From: Nocardia higoensis NBRC 100133
GTDB taxonomy: Bacteria; Actinomycetota; Actinomycetes; Mycobacteriales; Mycobacteriaceae
Length of the DNA: 64,000 nucleotides
Direction of reading: 5' to 3'
Assembly (NCBI RefSeq): GCF_000308595.1
Contig: NZ_BAGA01000038.1
Location: 1-64,000 of the forward strand
The notes under the pieces are model-generated. The model was not told where the DNA came from. It ran no database searches and worked only from the letters and a program-made list of their open reading frames with translations. The translations under genes and the position numbers were made by a program. Below, piece by piece: positions 1 through 8,566 of the stretch (the first letter of the stretch is position 1; every line of letters starts with the position of its first letter).

Positions 1-330
1 CGCCCGGACGTGGGAGGCGTCGACCATCACGCGGTCGAAGTCGATCAGCCTGGCGGCGTGGCTGCGGGTGAGCATTTCCTGGTGCATCTGCTCGAACACT
101 CCGGCGGCCTGCCAGTCGCGTAGTCGCCGCCAGCAGGTCATGCCGGACCCGAATCCGAGTTCTTGGGGTAGGTCTTCCCAGCCGATGCCGGTGAACAGCA
201 CGAACAAGATGCCCTGGAACACCAGTCGGGGGTCCTTCTGAGGCGGTCCGGGGGTTCCTGCCGGCGGGATCGGGAGTAGCGGTTCGATTACCGCCCACAA
301 GTCATCGTCGACGATCCATGGTGCTGCCAC
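1..330 (-). mobile_element. IS5-family transposase, N-terminal part (runs off the left edge)
   Basis: Read on the minus strand from GTG at 330, an uninterrupted 110-codon frame reaches the window edge with no stop. It starts VAAPWIVDDDLWAVIEPLLP and continues with GWEDLPQELGFGSGMTCWRR and RVMVDASHVR. This is the typical N-terminal layout of IS5-group transposases: the insertion-element domain of unknown function, then the first part of a DDE domain, with the Asp of VDASHVR a likely first catalytic residue. The rest of the element, its second terminal repeat and any second reading frame lie outside the window, so intactness cannot be judged. The outer end of the element probably lies at about 335-360. 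Confidence 0.85.
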
Positions 331-351
331 GACGAAATATCCTGCACTACA

Positions 352-543
352 ACACTGTTCGTCGCCACCCGACAGATCCTGTTAGGAGCTCTTAATGCCC
401 GTCAGGAAATTTACTACCATCCGGACGACGAGGGCCTTCTGCCAGAGCCGCTTCCAGAGCCCATGGAAGCTGAGTTGATCATGGACGGTGCAGACGATCT
501 GTTCGAGGCGCTTCAAGAGCGGAGCGAACGTCGGGAAGCCTGA
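352..543 (+). pseudogene. Possible 3' tail of a gene cut by the adjacent IS
   Basis: Immediately right of the transposase gene, one plus-strand frame is open into the IS end and stops with TGA at 541-543. It reads ...FVATRQILLGALNARQEIYY, then a strongly acidic, proline-containing tail with EPLPEPMEAE and FEALQERSERREA. I do not recognise the family. It has no start codon or ribosome binding site of its own, and it begins where the insertion element appears to end, as expected for the C-terminal remnant of an interrupted gene. Third codon positions are less GC-rich than in neighbouring genes, which would suit an accessory gene. It could be a chance open frame; confidence is low. Confidence 0.35.
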
Positions 544-1054
544 CCGCCCTGTCACGAGACGCGTCGTTGGGCACAACGCAACGACCGAAAGGGTGAGGTC
601 ATCCCGGCGTTCAGAACCGTTTCAGCTGGGGACCAGATGGGGATCACACGTCATTCGCAACCATGCGCAATGCCTCGGTCTGAACCCGCCACCTTGACAT
701 GCAGGGTGCACATGGCGTGCGCCAATTGAAGGTCATCCTTCCTGGGGGGTCGAGGTGGTCAGCGGGCGGTTGGCTTGACGACACTTCTGACGACAACGAT
801 GACGACAGCGGGGCACCGATGACACCGCGCCTACGTCGGAAGACGCCGAGTGTTCGCCTTGGTCAAGAGATTCGCGCACTCCTGGCAGTGTGAGGCTCCC
901 ACGAAGGCGCTTCAGCACCTCACATAGGTGCGCGGACGATCGCGAGACCGGCACGGACACACCGTATTCGACTCGTAGTGAAGAGGTTCCGCCAGGCCGT
1001 GCACAGGCCGTCGGTTGCCCGGGAAGCGCCAGCTCAGCCGAAACTGGCTGATAG
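544..1054. other. Non-coding or decayed stretch, about 510 bases
   Basis: No frame here shows the third-position GC bias of real genes in this genome or a recognisable product. Short frames, such as one at 699-893 on the plus strand, lack good ribosome binding sites. The stretch lies between an insertion element and a gene relic, so it is probably deletion debris. Confidence 0.5.
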
Positions 1055-1126
1055 ATCACCCAGATCTACGAGGGCATCAACCAGATCCAGCGGGTCGTCA
1101 TGTCCCGCGCCCTGCTCGAGGGGTAG
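1055..1126 (+). pseudogene. C-terminal relic of an acyl-CoA dehydrogenase
   Basis: The translation is ITQIYEGINQIQRVVMSRAL followed by LEG and a TAG stop at 1124-1126. It closely resembles the C-terminal signature of acyl-CoA dehydrogenases, usually written QIYEGTNQIQRxVMARxLL. The frame has an in-frame stop (TAG, 1052-1054) directly upstream and none of the flavin or substrate domains, so only the last 23 codons survive. A strong terminator-like hairpin follows 22 bases later. The relic marks the right edge of a deletion or rearrangement beside the insertion element. Confidence 0.75.
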
Positions 1127-1147
1127 ATCTCGCCTCGTTGCCGATGG

Positions 1148-1178
1148 AAAGGCGGCCCCGGACTCGTTGCCGCCTTTC
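1148..1178 (+). terminator. Terminator-like hairpin after the dehydrogenase relic
   Basis: Perfect 9-bp arms AAAGGCGGC (1148-1156) and GCCGCCTTT (1169-1177) enclose a 12-base loop. The A/T ends of the arms give the usual intrinsic-terminator look. It is probably the original terminator of the deleted acyl-CoA dehydrogenase gene. Confidence 0.6.
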
Positions 1179-1269
1179 TCGTTGTAGACGGCGGACGACG
1201 CTGTGCCGGCCGGTTCGTTCTGTCGGGTCCGGCCAGGTGATGCCGGTGCGGCAGGGTTGCCGCGTGATC

Positions 1270-2981
1270 TCAGCGGGGAATGTTCTCGTAGTAGGGAACG
1301 ACAATGGCGTCGGTCGACGTGACGTCGCCGAGCATCATCGTGGTGAGCGGATGCACGATGTGTGGGTCGATGTCGACGTTGAGGCAGACGGGGACTCCCG
1401 CTTCGAACGCGCGCTTCATCGCGTCGGGCAGGTCGGCGACGTCGGTGACGCGTTCGCCGTACCCGCCGAAGGCGACCGCCACCTGCTCGTACGCGCTGTC
1501 GGCGAGGGTGGACACGACCACACCGGGCTCGCCGTAGACGGCCTGCTGGCCGTGCACCGACATTCCCCACACGGCGTTGTTGAACACGACGGTGATCACC
1601 GGTATCCCGTGCCTGGCCATGGTGTCGAACTCCTGGATGTGGAACCCGGCGGCGCCGTCGCCGGTGATGACCACCACGGGGTCGCCGGGGCGGGCGCGGC
1701 CCGCGCCGATCGCGAAACCCGGTCCGACGCCGAGGCATCCGAGATAGCCCAGGCGCAGGATGTCGCCGTTGCGGCTCGCGGTGGTGAAGAACTCGGCCCA
1801 GGCGGGGGCCTCCGCGCCGTCGAGCACGAAGATCGTGTCCTGCGGGCAGGCTTCCACGATCGCTTTCGCCGCGAAGTAGGGGTGCGGTTTGCCGGAGGCC
1901 GTGGTGGGGTCGGGGTACAGGGCGCTGTGCATGTGGCGCGCGCCGACGACGACATCGACCCAGGCGGACGAGTCGGGCCAGACCCTGTCGGCCGCCGTCG
2001 TCGCCAGTGCTGCCAAGGTCTCGCGGCAATCGGCCAGGATCGGCACCTCGACGTCCTGCATCCGCCCGATCTCCGCGGCGTCGAGATCGATCTGGATGAT
2101 CCGGGCGCCGGGGAAATGACTCGCCCGCCCGCCGGTGAACATGCCCGCGCGTGCTCCGGCGAGCAGCACGACATCCGGTGTGCCCGCTCCGAGCAGGGGG
2201 AGAGCGCCGAGTGTCAGGAGGCCGCCTGCTGCCAACCGGTGGTCGCCGGGGATGGCTCCGTCGGCTTTGGCTGGGTAGAAGACCGGCGCGCCGATGGTCT
2301 CGGCCAGTTTCACCAATTCCGCTTCGGCGCGGGAGAAGGTGACGCCGCCGCCGATGACGATGGCCGGTCGCTGCGCCGCATGCAGAAGTTCGATCGCCGC
2401 GGTCACCGATGCGGCGTCGGGGGCGGGCCTGGCGGTGACCGCGTAGTTCGTCGGGAACCGAACGGTGCTCTCCTCTGCCTCGCCGAACATGACGTCGATC
2501 GGGATCTCGAGCAGGACCGGTCCCGGCACGCCGGTCGTGGCCGTGCGGATCGCCTGGGCGACCAGTTCCGGCACGCGGGCCGGGTCGGTGATCCGGTGGG
2601 CCCACTTGGTGACCGGCGTGGCCGCCGCGATCTGGTCGAATCCTCCTTGCAGCGGGTTGGTTCCGGTCTCGCGCAGCGGCGGGGCGCCGACCACGAACAG
2701 GGTCGGCTGCGGTCCAGGTACGCGTTCGCGACGGCGGTGTAGACGTTGGTGAAGCCGGGGCCCGAGGTGACCACGCAGACGCCGATGCCGCCGGTGACCC
2801 GGGCATAGGCGTCGGCGGCATGGCCCGCACTCGCCTCGTGCCTGGTGTCGGTCAGGTGGATGCCGTTGGGCTCGCACGACACCAGGAAGGCGTCGAGGTG
2901 GCCGCCATGCAGGGTGAACACCTCGGTGATCCCGGCATCGGCGAGTGCTCGTGCGAGCAGCGTTCCTCCGTTGGTTTTCAC
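1270..2981 (-). pseudogene. Thiamine-diphosphate-dependent enzyme (acetolactate synthase-like), frameshifted
   Basis: The frame starting ATG at 2981 (MKTNGGTLLARALADAGITE) carries the N-terminal ThDP domain, with the catalytic Glu in DTRHEASAGHAADAY. It runs out of frame after ANAYLDRSRP. The continuation (TLFVVGAPPLRETGTNPLQG) lies in another frame and runs to the stop at 1270, through the central domain and a ThDP-binding motif GDGAAGFHIQEF...FNN. The total is 1,712 bases; one added base gives 571 codons, the normal size of this family. The shift maps to about 2701-2708, where a C appears to be missing between AGC and CGACC on the coding strand. It may be a real inactivating mutation or a sequence error. 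The family includes acetolactate synthases, benzoylformate decarboxylases and sulfoacetaldehyde acetyltransferases; the substrate is not evident. It is divergent from an IclR regulator. Confidence 0.8.
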
Positions 2982-3045
2982 CGGCTCCTCCTTGTGATGC
3001 GTGTCTCATGAAGCGGCGTGAAGTCAAGATAAAGGAGCGCGTAAT

Positions 3046-3072
3046 GCATTTCCAGAGTGGCATAATGCGAAC
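3046..3072 (+). promoter_or_regulatory. Putative IclR operator, site 1
   Basis: A 27-bp segment begins GCAT, has AGAGT in the centre and ends ATAATGCGAAC. It lies between the divergent ThDP-enzyme gene and the IclR gene, 2 bases upstream of the latter's ATG. A segment of the same length at 5887-5913, in front of the amidohydrolase gene, matches at 20 of 27 positions. GCAT near the left end and ATGC near the right form an inverted repeat. The imperfect half-site CGCGTAATGC at 3038-3047 extends the symmetry. Confidence 0.6.
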
Positions 3073-3074
3073 AC

Positions 3075-3965
3075 ATGGCCCGTGAATCGCCGCAAACCGA
3101 CCGCATCGTCCTCTTGGCCCAACTGCTCGCCGCGGAACCGCGCACCGGACGCAGCCTCGCCGACATCGCCCGCCATCTCGGCGTCGCGAAGGCCACCTGC
3201 TATCCGATGGTCGTCGCCCTGACCGAGGCGGGCTGGCTCCTCCGGCACCCGGCGCGAAGGACCTATCAGCTGGGCCCCGCCCTGATCGGTATCGGGCAGG
3301 CCGCCGCCGAGGCGCTCGACGTGATGGAGTTCGCCCGTCCGCTGCTGCGCGAACTCTCCGATACGACCTCGCTGGCGGCCATCGGCTTCACACAGTCCGG
3401 TGGTGACCTCGTCGTCGCCGAGATCACTCATCCCGTGTCGGGACGCCGCGACGCGCTGGGTCTGCGGCTCGGCGACCGGCTGCGCCTGCTCCCGCCGCTG
3501 GGCGCGGCGCTGGTGGCGCAGCTGCCGTCGGAGGAGGCGGCCGAATGGATCGCCGACACCGTGGACGGCCGGGCCGGTGAGTCGGAACAGGCCGAGGCGC
3601 ACCTGGCCGAGCTGGCTCTGATCCAGGAACGCGGGTACGCGGTCGAATGCGTCGACCGGTCCGACCGGGCGTTCTCCGAAGTCGTCGCCACCGCGCGCGG
3701 CGCCGGCTTGGCCGGACGCGAGGCGGTGCGGCGCCAGCGAGAGATCCTGACGACTGTCCTGCCCACGCGACTGGTCGGCGAATTGGACCCGGAGGCGACC
3801 TATCTGCCGATCTCGATCAGCGCCGCGACCACCGCGACCAGCGGTCAGCCCGGTGTCGTCCTCGCCGTGGTCGATGCCGACGAACCGCTGAGCGGTGTCC
3901 GCGTCGCGGAGATCGGTGAGGCCGTACACGAAGCGGCGCAGCGGCTTTCGTCGGCGATCTCGTGA
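3075..3965 (+). CDS. IclR-family transcriptional regulator
   Basis: 296 aa, a usual length for the family. An N-terminal winged helix-turn-helix (residues about 8-70) contains GRSLADIARHLGVAKATCYP as the DNA-recognition region. An effector-binding domain follows, with IclR features such as VAEITHPVSGRRDALGLRLG and IQERGYAVECVDRSDRAFSE. The ATG at 3075 directly follows the putative operator and has no good ribosome binding site, so the message may be nearly leaderless and autoregulated. The gene is divergent from the ThDP enzyme and convergent with the amidohydrolase. The shared 27-bp site suggests it controls both; the ligand is unknown. Confidence 0.9.
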   Translation: MARESPQTDRIVLLAQLLAAEPRTGRSLADIARHLGVAKATCYPMVVALTEAGWLLRHPARRTYQLGPALIGIGQAAAEALDVMEFARPLLRELSDTTSLAAIGFTQSGGDLVVAEITHPVSGRRDALGLRLGDRLRLLPPLGAALVAQLPSEEAAEWIADTVDGRAGESEQAEAHLAELALIQERGYAVECVDRSDRAFSEVVATARGAGLAGREAVRRQREILTTVLPTRLVGELDPEATYLPISISAATTATSGQPGVVLAVVDADEPLSGVRVAEIGEAVHEAAQRLSSAIS

Positions 3966-4007
3966 GGGGGCGGGACGGGTTCCGCGGGATCGGAACCCGG
4001 CCCCCGG

Positions 4008-5792
4008 TCACGCCGTGACGGGGCGCGCCACCTGGGGCAGAACCGTCTTGCCCGCGGACAGGAATCGCCCGGGGCCGACCGTCGAACCGAATCCCTCGGC
4101 GAATTCGCCGTCGTGCCAGACGATCTCGCCGGATACCAGGGTCGCCGTGACCGCGGCGTCATTGCGGTTGACCATCCGCCGGATGCCGCCGAACTCGGGC
4201 ATGGCCGCTTCGTGGTAATCGGTGGTGCTCTCGTCGAGTCCGGCCGGGTCCACGACGACGATGTCGGCACGACGGCCCTGCGCCAGGCGCCCGGCGTCGA
4301 GCTGGTAGAAATCGGCCAGCTCGCCGGTGAGCTTGTGGACGGCCGCTTCGACCGGCATGAACGGCCTGCCCTGCTGCTGCGCCTGATGCACCCGGGCGAG
4401 CAGGTGGATGCCGAAGTTGTAGAAGGCCATGTTCCGCAAATGGGCTCCGGCGTCGGAGAATCCGATGGTCACCCCGGGCGTGTTCACCAGCCGGTCGGCG
4501 ACCTTCCGGCGCGAGTTCGCGATCACCGTGGTCCAGCGGAATGCGGTCCCGTATTCGACCACGAGGTCGAGGAAGCAGTCCACGGGGTGGATGCCGCGGG
4601 CGCGGGCGACCTCGCCGACCGTCGAGCCGATCAGAGTCGCGTCGGGGCAGTCCACGATCCGGGCGTCGTCGAAGTCCCGATGCCATACCCGCGGGCTGAA
4701 CCGCTTCTCGAAGTCCGCCCGGAACCAGCGTCGGTAGCTCTCCTGCCGCAGCAGGTCGTTGCGGCCCATCTCCTCTTTGAGATGCAGGGCTTCCCGGCCG
4801 GAGCCGAACTCCTCGAAGACGACGAGGTCGATGCCGTCGGAGTAGACCTGGAAGGTCTTCGGCAGGTGCTGCCAGACGAACTTCCCGCGTCCGAGTTTGT
4901 TCACCAGCCATGCCGCCGGGCCGAAGATGCGGTTCACCCAGGGCTCGGCGACGGAATCGGCGGCCGCGAGCAGGGAGACCCGCAGCGGTTTGCGGAAAAG
5001 TCCGGTGCTGGTGGCCGCGAAGAAGGCGATGTCGACCTTCGTATTGAGGTTCGGCACGCCCTGCAGCGTCGCCCCGCGACGGCGCAACAGTCTGCTGATC
5101 CGGCGGAACTCCTTCCAGGACGCGTGGGTCGAGGGCAGCGTCCGCGAGCGGTAACGGTCGCCGTCGAGCTTGTCCCACGGATTGGTCATGGTCGAGACGC
5201 CGAGGAAGCCGGCGTCCAGGGCTGCTTCGATGCGCCGGTCGATCTCGCGCAGTTCCGCGCGGGTCGGCGAATGGGCCGGATCGGTGGCCCGGCCCAGGCC
5301 CATGACCGAGGCGCGCACGTCGGAATGCCCGATGAACGAGGCGACATTCGGGCCGAGCGGCAGCGCGTCGAGGGCGCGAACCCACTGCTCGGGGTCCTGC
5401 CAGGTCTTCTTCGCGTGCAGGACCTCGAGCACCGAATCCCGCGGCAGCGCCTCCACCCGGCTGAACAGATCGGCGACGTCCACGACGTCGCTGTAGATCG
5501 CCGAGATCGAACAGTTGCCGACCAGCACCGTCGTCACCCCGTGCCGGACCGACTCCCCGAGGCCGGGAGAGGCGAGCAGTTCGGCGTCGTAATGGGTGTG
5601 GGAATCGACGAACCCCGGCATGACCCATCGGCCCTCGGCGTCGATCACTCGGGTGTCCGCGGTCGCCTCCAGCGGCGTGGCGCTGATCGCCGACACCAGC
5701 CCGTCGGTGATGCCCACATCGGCTCGGACGCCGGGTGCGCCGGTGCCGTCGAATACGAGTCCGTTGCGAATGACAACGTCATGAGTGCTCAT
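4008..5792 (-). CDS. Amidohydrolase, N-acyl-D-amino-acid deacylase type
   Basis: 594 aa from ATG 5792 (MSTHDVVIRNGLVFDGTGAP), which has AGGA 8 bases upstream; a longer in-frame start at 5837 is less likely. The N-terminal beta-sandwich ends in GRWVMPGFVDSHTHYDAELL, which holds the HxH metal ligands of the amidohydrolase superfamily. Further conserved blocks are SFIGHSDVR, the late motif TIGFSDAGAHLRNMAFYNFG with its catalytic Asp, and the C-terminal LAQGRRADIVVVDP that closes the sandwich domain. This arrangement fits D-aminoacylase and N-acyl-D-glutamate deacylase relatives, which release D-amino acids from N-acyl forms in the cytosol. The true substrate is not known. Its promoter region carries a near copy of the site next to the IclR gene, suggesting co-regulation with the ThDP enzyme. 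Confidence 0.85.
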   Translation of the reverse strand: MSTHDVVIRNGLVFDGTGAPGVRADVGITDGLVSAISATPLEATADTRVIDAEGRWVMPGFVDSHTHYDAELLASPGLGESVRHGVTTVLVGNCSISAIYSDVVDVADLFSRVEALPRDSVLEVLHAKKTWQDPEQWVRALDALPLGPNVASFIGHSDVRASVMGLGRATDPAHSPTRAELREIDRRIEAALDAGFLGVSTMTNPWDKLDGDRYRSRTLPSTHASWKEFRRISRLLRRRGATLQGVPNLNTKVDIAFFAATSTGLFRKPLRVSLLAAADSVAEPWVNRIFGPAAWLVNKLGRGKFVWQHLPKTFQVYSDGIDLVVFEEFGSGREALHLKEEMGRNDLLRQESYRRWFRADFEKRFSPRVWHRDFDDARIVDCPDATLIGSTVGEVARARGIHPVDCFLDLVVEYGTAFRWTTVIANSRRKVADRLVNTPGVTIGFSDAGAHLRNMAFYNFGIHLLARVHQAQQQGRPFMPVEAAVHKLTGELADFYQLDAGRLAQGRRADIVVVDPAGLDESTTDYHEAAMPEFGGIRRMVNRNDAAVTATLVSGEIVWHDGEFAEGFGSTVGPGRFLSAGKTVLPQVARPVTA

Positions 5793-5886
5793 CGTCGAGT
5801 CCTGATCCGTAGGGCGGGGAATAGGCGGCCCCACCATCGGAACGTGAGGGCCGCCACACTGGACTCAGAGTAGAGAATTTCATAGC

Positions 5887-5913
5887 GCATCAATAGAGTT
5901 GCACTATGCGAAC
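5887..5913 (+). promoter_or_regulatory. Putative IclR operator, site 2
   Basis: A 27-bp segment begins GCATCAATAGAGT and ends CTATGCGAAC. It is 95 bases upstream of the amidohydrolase ATG and in the same orientation relative to that gene as site 1 is to the ThDP-enzyme gene. It matches site 1 at 20 of 27 positions. CGCAT (5886-5890) and ATGCG (5906-5910) form a clean 5-bp inverted repeat with a 15-base spacer. Confidence 0.6.
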
Positions 5914-5947
5914 GGTCGGCGCTGCGCCCCCGCCCGACGACCCGCTG

Positions 5948-6274
5948 TTACTTGTCTTCGCCGAGCGCTTCCACCGCCGCCGCGTAATGGGCCTCCGCCG
6001 CGCGCAGCATGTCGGTGGCTGCCTTCAGATTGGCGTTCTCCACGATCAGGTCGGCCTGCGCCCGCGCCACGGCCTCGTGCTGCTCGGACAGCTCCCGGAT
6101 GATCGCGCCCGCCTGCTCCACGATGTCGAGCCGCCCCTGGGCGCGCGCCAAGGTGATCGTCTCGGCCGCCTGCCGGATCAATTCCTCGGTTTCACCGCTG
6201 CCGAGCAGTTCCTCGCCGGCGCGAATCTGATCTTCCACACTGGCGGAGATATCCGCACCGGGTTCGTTCGTCAT
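5948..6274 (-). CDS. Small coiled-coil protein of unknown function
   Basis: 108 aa from ATG 6274 (MTNEPGADISASVEDQIRAG). Apart from a short N-terminal tail, the whole chain looks like amphipathic helix rich in Ala, Glu and Leu, for example EELIRQAAETITLARAQGRL and ANLKAATDMLRAAEAHYAAA, so a coiled coil or helical bundle is expected. There is no signal peptide or membrane segment. I do not recognise a family. It lies between the amidohydrolase promoter region and a GNAT gene, both on the same strand; the gap of 91 bases to the GNAT gene makes a shared transcript possible. Confidence 0.6.
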   Translation of the reverse strand: MTNEPGADISASVEDQIRAGEELLGSGETEELIRQAAETITLARAQGRLDIVEQAGAIIRELSEQHEAVARAQADLIVENANLKAATDMLRAAEAHYAAAVEALGEDK

Positions 6275-6365
6275 AGGACCATCGTGCCGTGTCGGCCCCG
6301 CGTTCGAGACAGCGACCGCCACATGGCGAGGGACCGGCAAGCTCGCCGGTCCCTGGTCGAGTGGA

Positions 6366-6653
6366 TTACCTGGCGAGCAGGTCCGCGTATTCGCGATGCT
6401 CGGCGATGTACTTGTCGACGTACCAGCAGGTGGGCAGCACGGTGTAGCCCGCGGCGCGGGTCTCGTCGAGGGCGAACTTCACGACCTTGCCCGCGATGCC
6501 CTGGCCGCGGAACTCGGGAAAGGTGACCGTGTGGTTGAAGTCGCGGGTCTTGATGTCCTCGCGCTCGGCGTAGTCGGCATACCCGGCGAGGGTGTCGTCG
6601 ACATAGATCTCGTAGCGGGTGTCGGCGGCGTTGTGCTCGAGCCTGGTCGTCAT
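6366..6653 (-). CDS. Small GNAT-type N-acetyltransferase (Acetyltransf_CG family)
   Basis: 95 aa, the length of the short, single-core GNAT proteins related to human GTLF3B and bacterial YjdJ. The N-terminal strands contain YEIYVDDTLAGYADY. The central motif TVTFPEFRGQGIAGKVVKFA is the acetyl-CoA pyrophosphate-binding loop (Q/RxxGxA-like) followed by its helix. The C-terminal AGYTVLPTCWYVDKYIAEH holds the conserved Cys/Tyr region of this group. The acceptor substrate is unknown. It is a free-standing cytosolic enzyme 42 bases downstream of the flavoprotein gene on the same strand. Confidence 0.85.
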   Translation of the reverse strand: MTTRLEHNAADTRYEIYVDDTLAGYADYAEREDIKTRDFNHTVTFPEFRGQGIAGKVVKFALDETRAAGYTVLPTCWYVDKYIAEHREYADLLAR

Positions 6654-6695
6654 GATCGGATCAACTTCGTTCCGCGCGGGAATGTTCCCGCGCGG

Positions 6696-8054
6696 TCAGA
6701 GGATGGCGCCGGGGTTGAGGATGCCGTGCGGGTCGAGGGCGTCCTTGATGCGGCGGGTCAGGGCGATGACGTCGGGGCCGAGCTGGTCCGGGAGCCAGGC
6801 CTTCTTCAGGCGGCCGACGCCGTGTTCGCCGGTGATGGTGCCGCCGAGCGCGATGGCCAGATCCATGATCTCGCCGAAGGCCTGGTGGGCGCGTGCGGTG
6901 TTCTCGGGGTCGGTGGGGTCGTGGACGATCAGGGGGTGGGTGTTGCCGTCGCCCGCGTGCGCGATGACCGAGACGGTGACCTCGTTGTGGGCGGCGATGG
7001 CGGCGATGCCGGAGACCAGGTCGCCGAGGCGGGGCAGCGGCACGCCGACATCCTCGAGCAGCAACGGACCGATCTTCTCCACAGCGGGGATCGCGTAGCG
7101 GCGGGCGGCGGTGAAGGCCTCGCCTTCTTCGGGGTCGTCGGTATGGAAAACCTCGGTGGCAGCGGCTTTCTCGCAGGCGCGCGCCATCATTTCGGCCTCC
7201 CGCGCGGCGAATTCGCCGGGCGCGTCCGAGCGCGCCACCAGTAATGCGGCGGCGTCGCGGTCCAGCCCCATGCGCAATTCGTCCTCGACCGCATTGATGG
7301 CGACCCGGTCCATGAATTCCAGCATGGCCGGCCGCAGCGCGCCGGTGATCGCGAGAATGGCTTCGGTCGCCGAGTCCAGCGTGGCGAAGCTCGCGACCAC
7401 GGTGGTCTGGCGTGGCTGGGCGGGCAGCAGGCGCAAGGTGAGCTCGGTGATGATGCCGAGGGTCCCCTCGCTGCCGACGAACAATTTCGTCAGCGACAAT
7501 CCGGCCGAATCCTTCAGACGCGGGCCGCCGAGGCGCACCGGCGTGCCGTCGGCCAGCACCACCTCCATGCCGAGCACGTAGTCGGTGGTCACGCCGTATT
7601 TCACGCAGCACAGCCCGCCCGCGTTGGTGGCCGCGTTGCCGCCGATCGAGCAGATCTCGAAGGAGGACGGGTCGGGCGGGTACCACAGGCCGTGTTCGGC
7701 GGCAGCCCGCTTGACCTCGGCATTGAGCAGCCCGGGCTGGACCACGGCGGTCCTGGTCACCGGATCGACGGTGATGGCGCGCATCTTCTCGGTGCTCAGC
7801 ACCAGCCCGCCGTCCAGGGCGGTCGCGCCGCCGGACAGCCCCGTCCCGGCCCCGCGCGGCACCACCGGAACGCGGTGTTCGTGCGCCCAGCGCAGGGTCG
7901 CGATCACGTCGGCGGTGCTGTGCGCGCGCACGAGGGCCACCGGTTGCCCGGCGGCCGGATCCTTCGCCCAGTCCTGCCGGTAGGCTGCCAGCAGATCGCG
8001 ATCGGTGTGCAAGGCGCCGTCGGACAGCGCGGCCGCGAGCTCGTGCAGATCCAC
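6696..8054 (-). CDS. FAD-linked oxidase, glycolate oxidase GlcD / D-lactate dehydrogenase type
   Basis: 452 aa from GTG 8054. The N-terminal PCMH-type FAD domain has the pyrophosphate-binding stretch VVPRGAGTGLSGGATALDGG and, further on, PDPSSFEICSIGGNAATNAG and KLFVGSEGTLGIITELTLRL. The C-terminal FAD-oxidase domain carries the metal/substrate histidines in IAHAGDGNTHPL and ITGEHGVGRLKK. The length and both domains match bacterial GlcD and D-2-hydroxyacid dehydrogenases that oxidise glycolate, D-lactate or D-2-hydroxyglutarate. No iron-sulfur subunit (GlcF) is encoded next to it, so it probably passes electrons to a separate acceptor. The exact 2-hydroxyacid cannot be read from the sequence. 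Confidence 0.9.
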   Translation of the reverse strand: MDLHELAAALSDGALHTDRDLLAAYRQDWAKDPAAGQPVALVRAHSTADVIATLRWAHEHRVPVVPRGAGTGLSGGATALDGGLVLSTEKMRAITVDPVTRTAVVQPGLLNAEVKRAAAEHGLWYPPDPSSFEICSIGGNAATNAGGLCCVKYGVTTDYVLGMEVVLADGTPVRLGGPRLKDSAGLSLTKLFVGSEGTLGIITELTLRLLPAQPRQTTVVASFATLDSATEAILAITGALRPAMLEFMDRVAINAVEDELRMGLDRDAAALLVARSDAPGEFAAREAEMMARACEKAAATEVFHTDDPEEGEAFTAARRYAIPAVEKIGPLLLEDVGVPLPRLGDLVSGIAAIAAHNEVTVSVIAHAGDGNTHPLIVHDPTDPENTARAHQAFGEIMDLAIALGGTITGEHGVGRLKKAWLPDQLGPDVIALTRRIKDALDPHGILNPGAIL

Positions 8055-8199
8055 ACCGTCACGCTACCCCGGACGGTGCGGTGTTCCGGGTGGATTTCGA
8101 CAGCGTGAATTTCGCCGCACCGAGTGGTTTTTCGTTCGTGCCCGGGAAACAATTCGTACAGGAACGGGCGTCGCAGGCAGAACAAGGGAGGGTTCGAAC

Positions 8200-8526
8200 A
8201 TGCGTACCGAAGGACCGGACGCCCACGATCTCGTGGCCGCCACATTCGCCGAGGAATTCGGCGACACCGAATTCGGTGAGCAGGCCGTCGATCTGGACGC
8301 GCTGCGCCGTATCCACAGCGGAGATTTCACCCGGTGGTCGGCAGCGCTGGAGAATTCCGGACTGTTCGACAAACAGGCATTGGAACGGATCGTGAGCCGC
8401 TGGCGCGAGCATCCGGAGTCGCTGATCGCCGCGCTGCTGGCCGACGCCGACGACGTGACCCGCCGCCGCTGGCGGATGGCCTGGTCGGGGCTGGACCGCC
8501 CGGAGCCGCTGAGCCGGATCGGCTGA
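8200..8526 (+). CDS. Hypothetical small acidic protein
   Basis: 108 aa from ATG 8200, chosen because a strong ribosome binding site (AAGGGAGGG) precedes it by about 7 bases. The frame stays open further upstream but is not gene-like there. The protein begins MRTEGPDAHDLVAATFAEEF and later has SGDFTRWSAALENSGLFDKQ and RWREHPESLIAALLADADD; it looks helical and soluble, without signal peptide or membrane segments. I do not recognise the family. It is divergent from the FAD-linked oxidase gene and convergent with the S51-like gene. Confidence 0.6.
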   Translation: MRTEGPDAHDLVAATFAEEFGDTEFGEQAVDLDALRRIHSGDFTRWSAALENSGLFDKQALERIVSRWREHPESLIAALLADADDVTRRRWRMAWSGLDRPEPLSRIG

Positions 8527-8566
8527 CGACGGATCGAGGACCCACCCGCTCGCCCCGCGGTCGGGC

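Noticed and set aside
1015..2742. 575-codon plus-strand frame opposite the ThDP-enzyme gene
   Set aside because: No family features; the minus strand carries clear ThDP-enzyme motifs. It also spans the relic and terminator at 1055-1178.
4113..5873. 586-codon plus-strand frame opposite the amidohydrolase
   Set aside because: Antisense shadow of a gene with clear amidohydrolase motifs.
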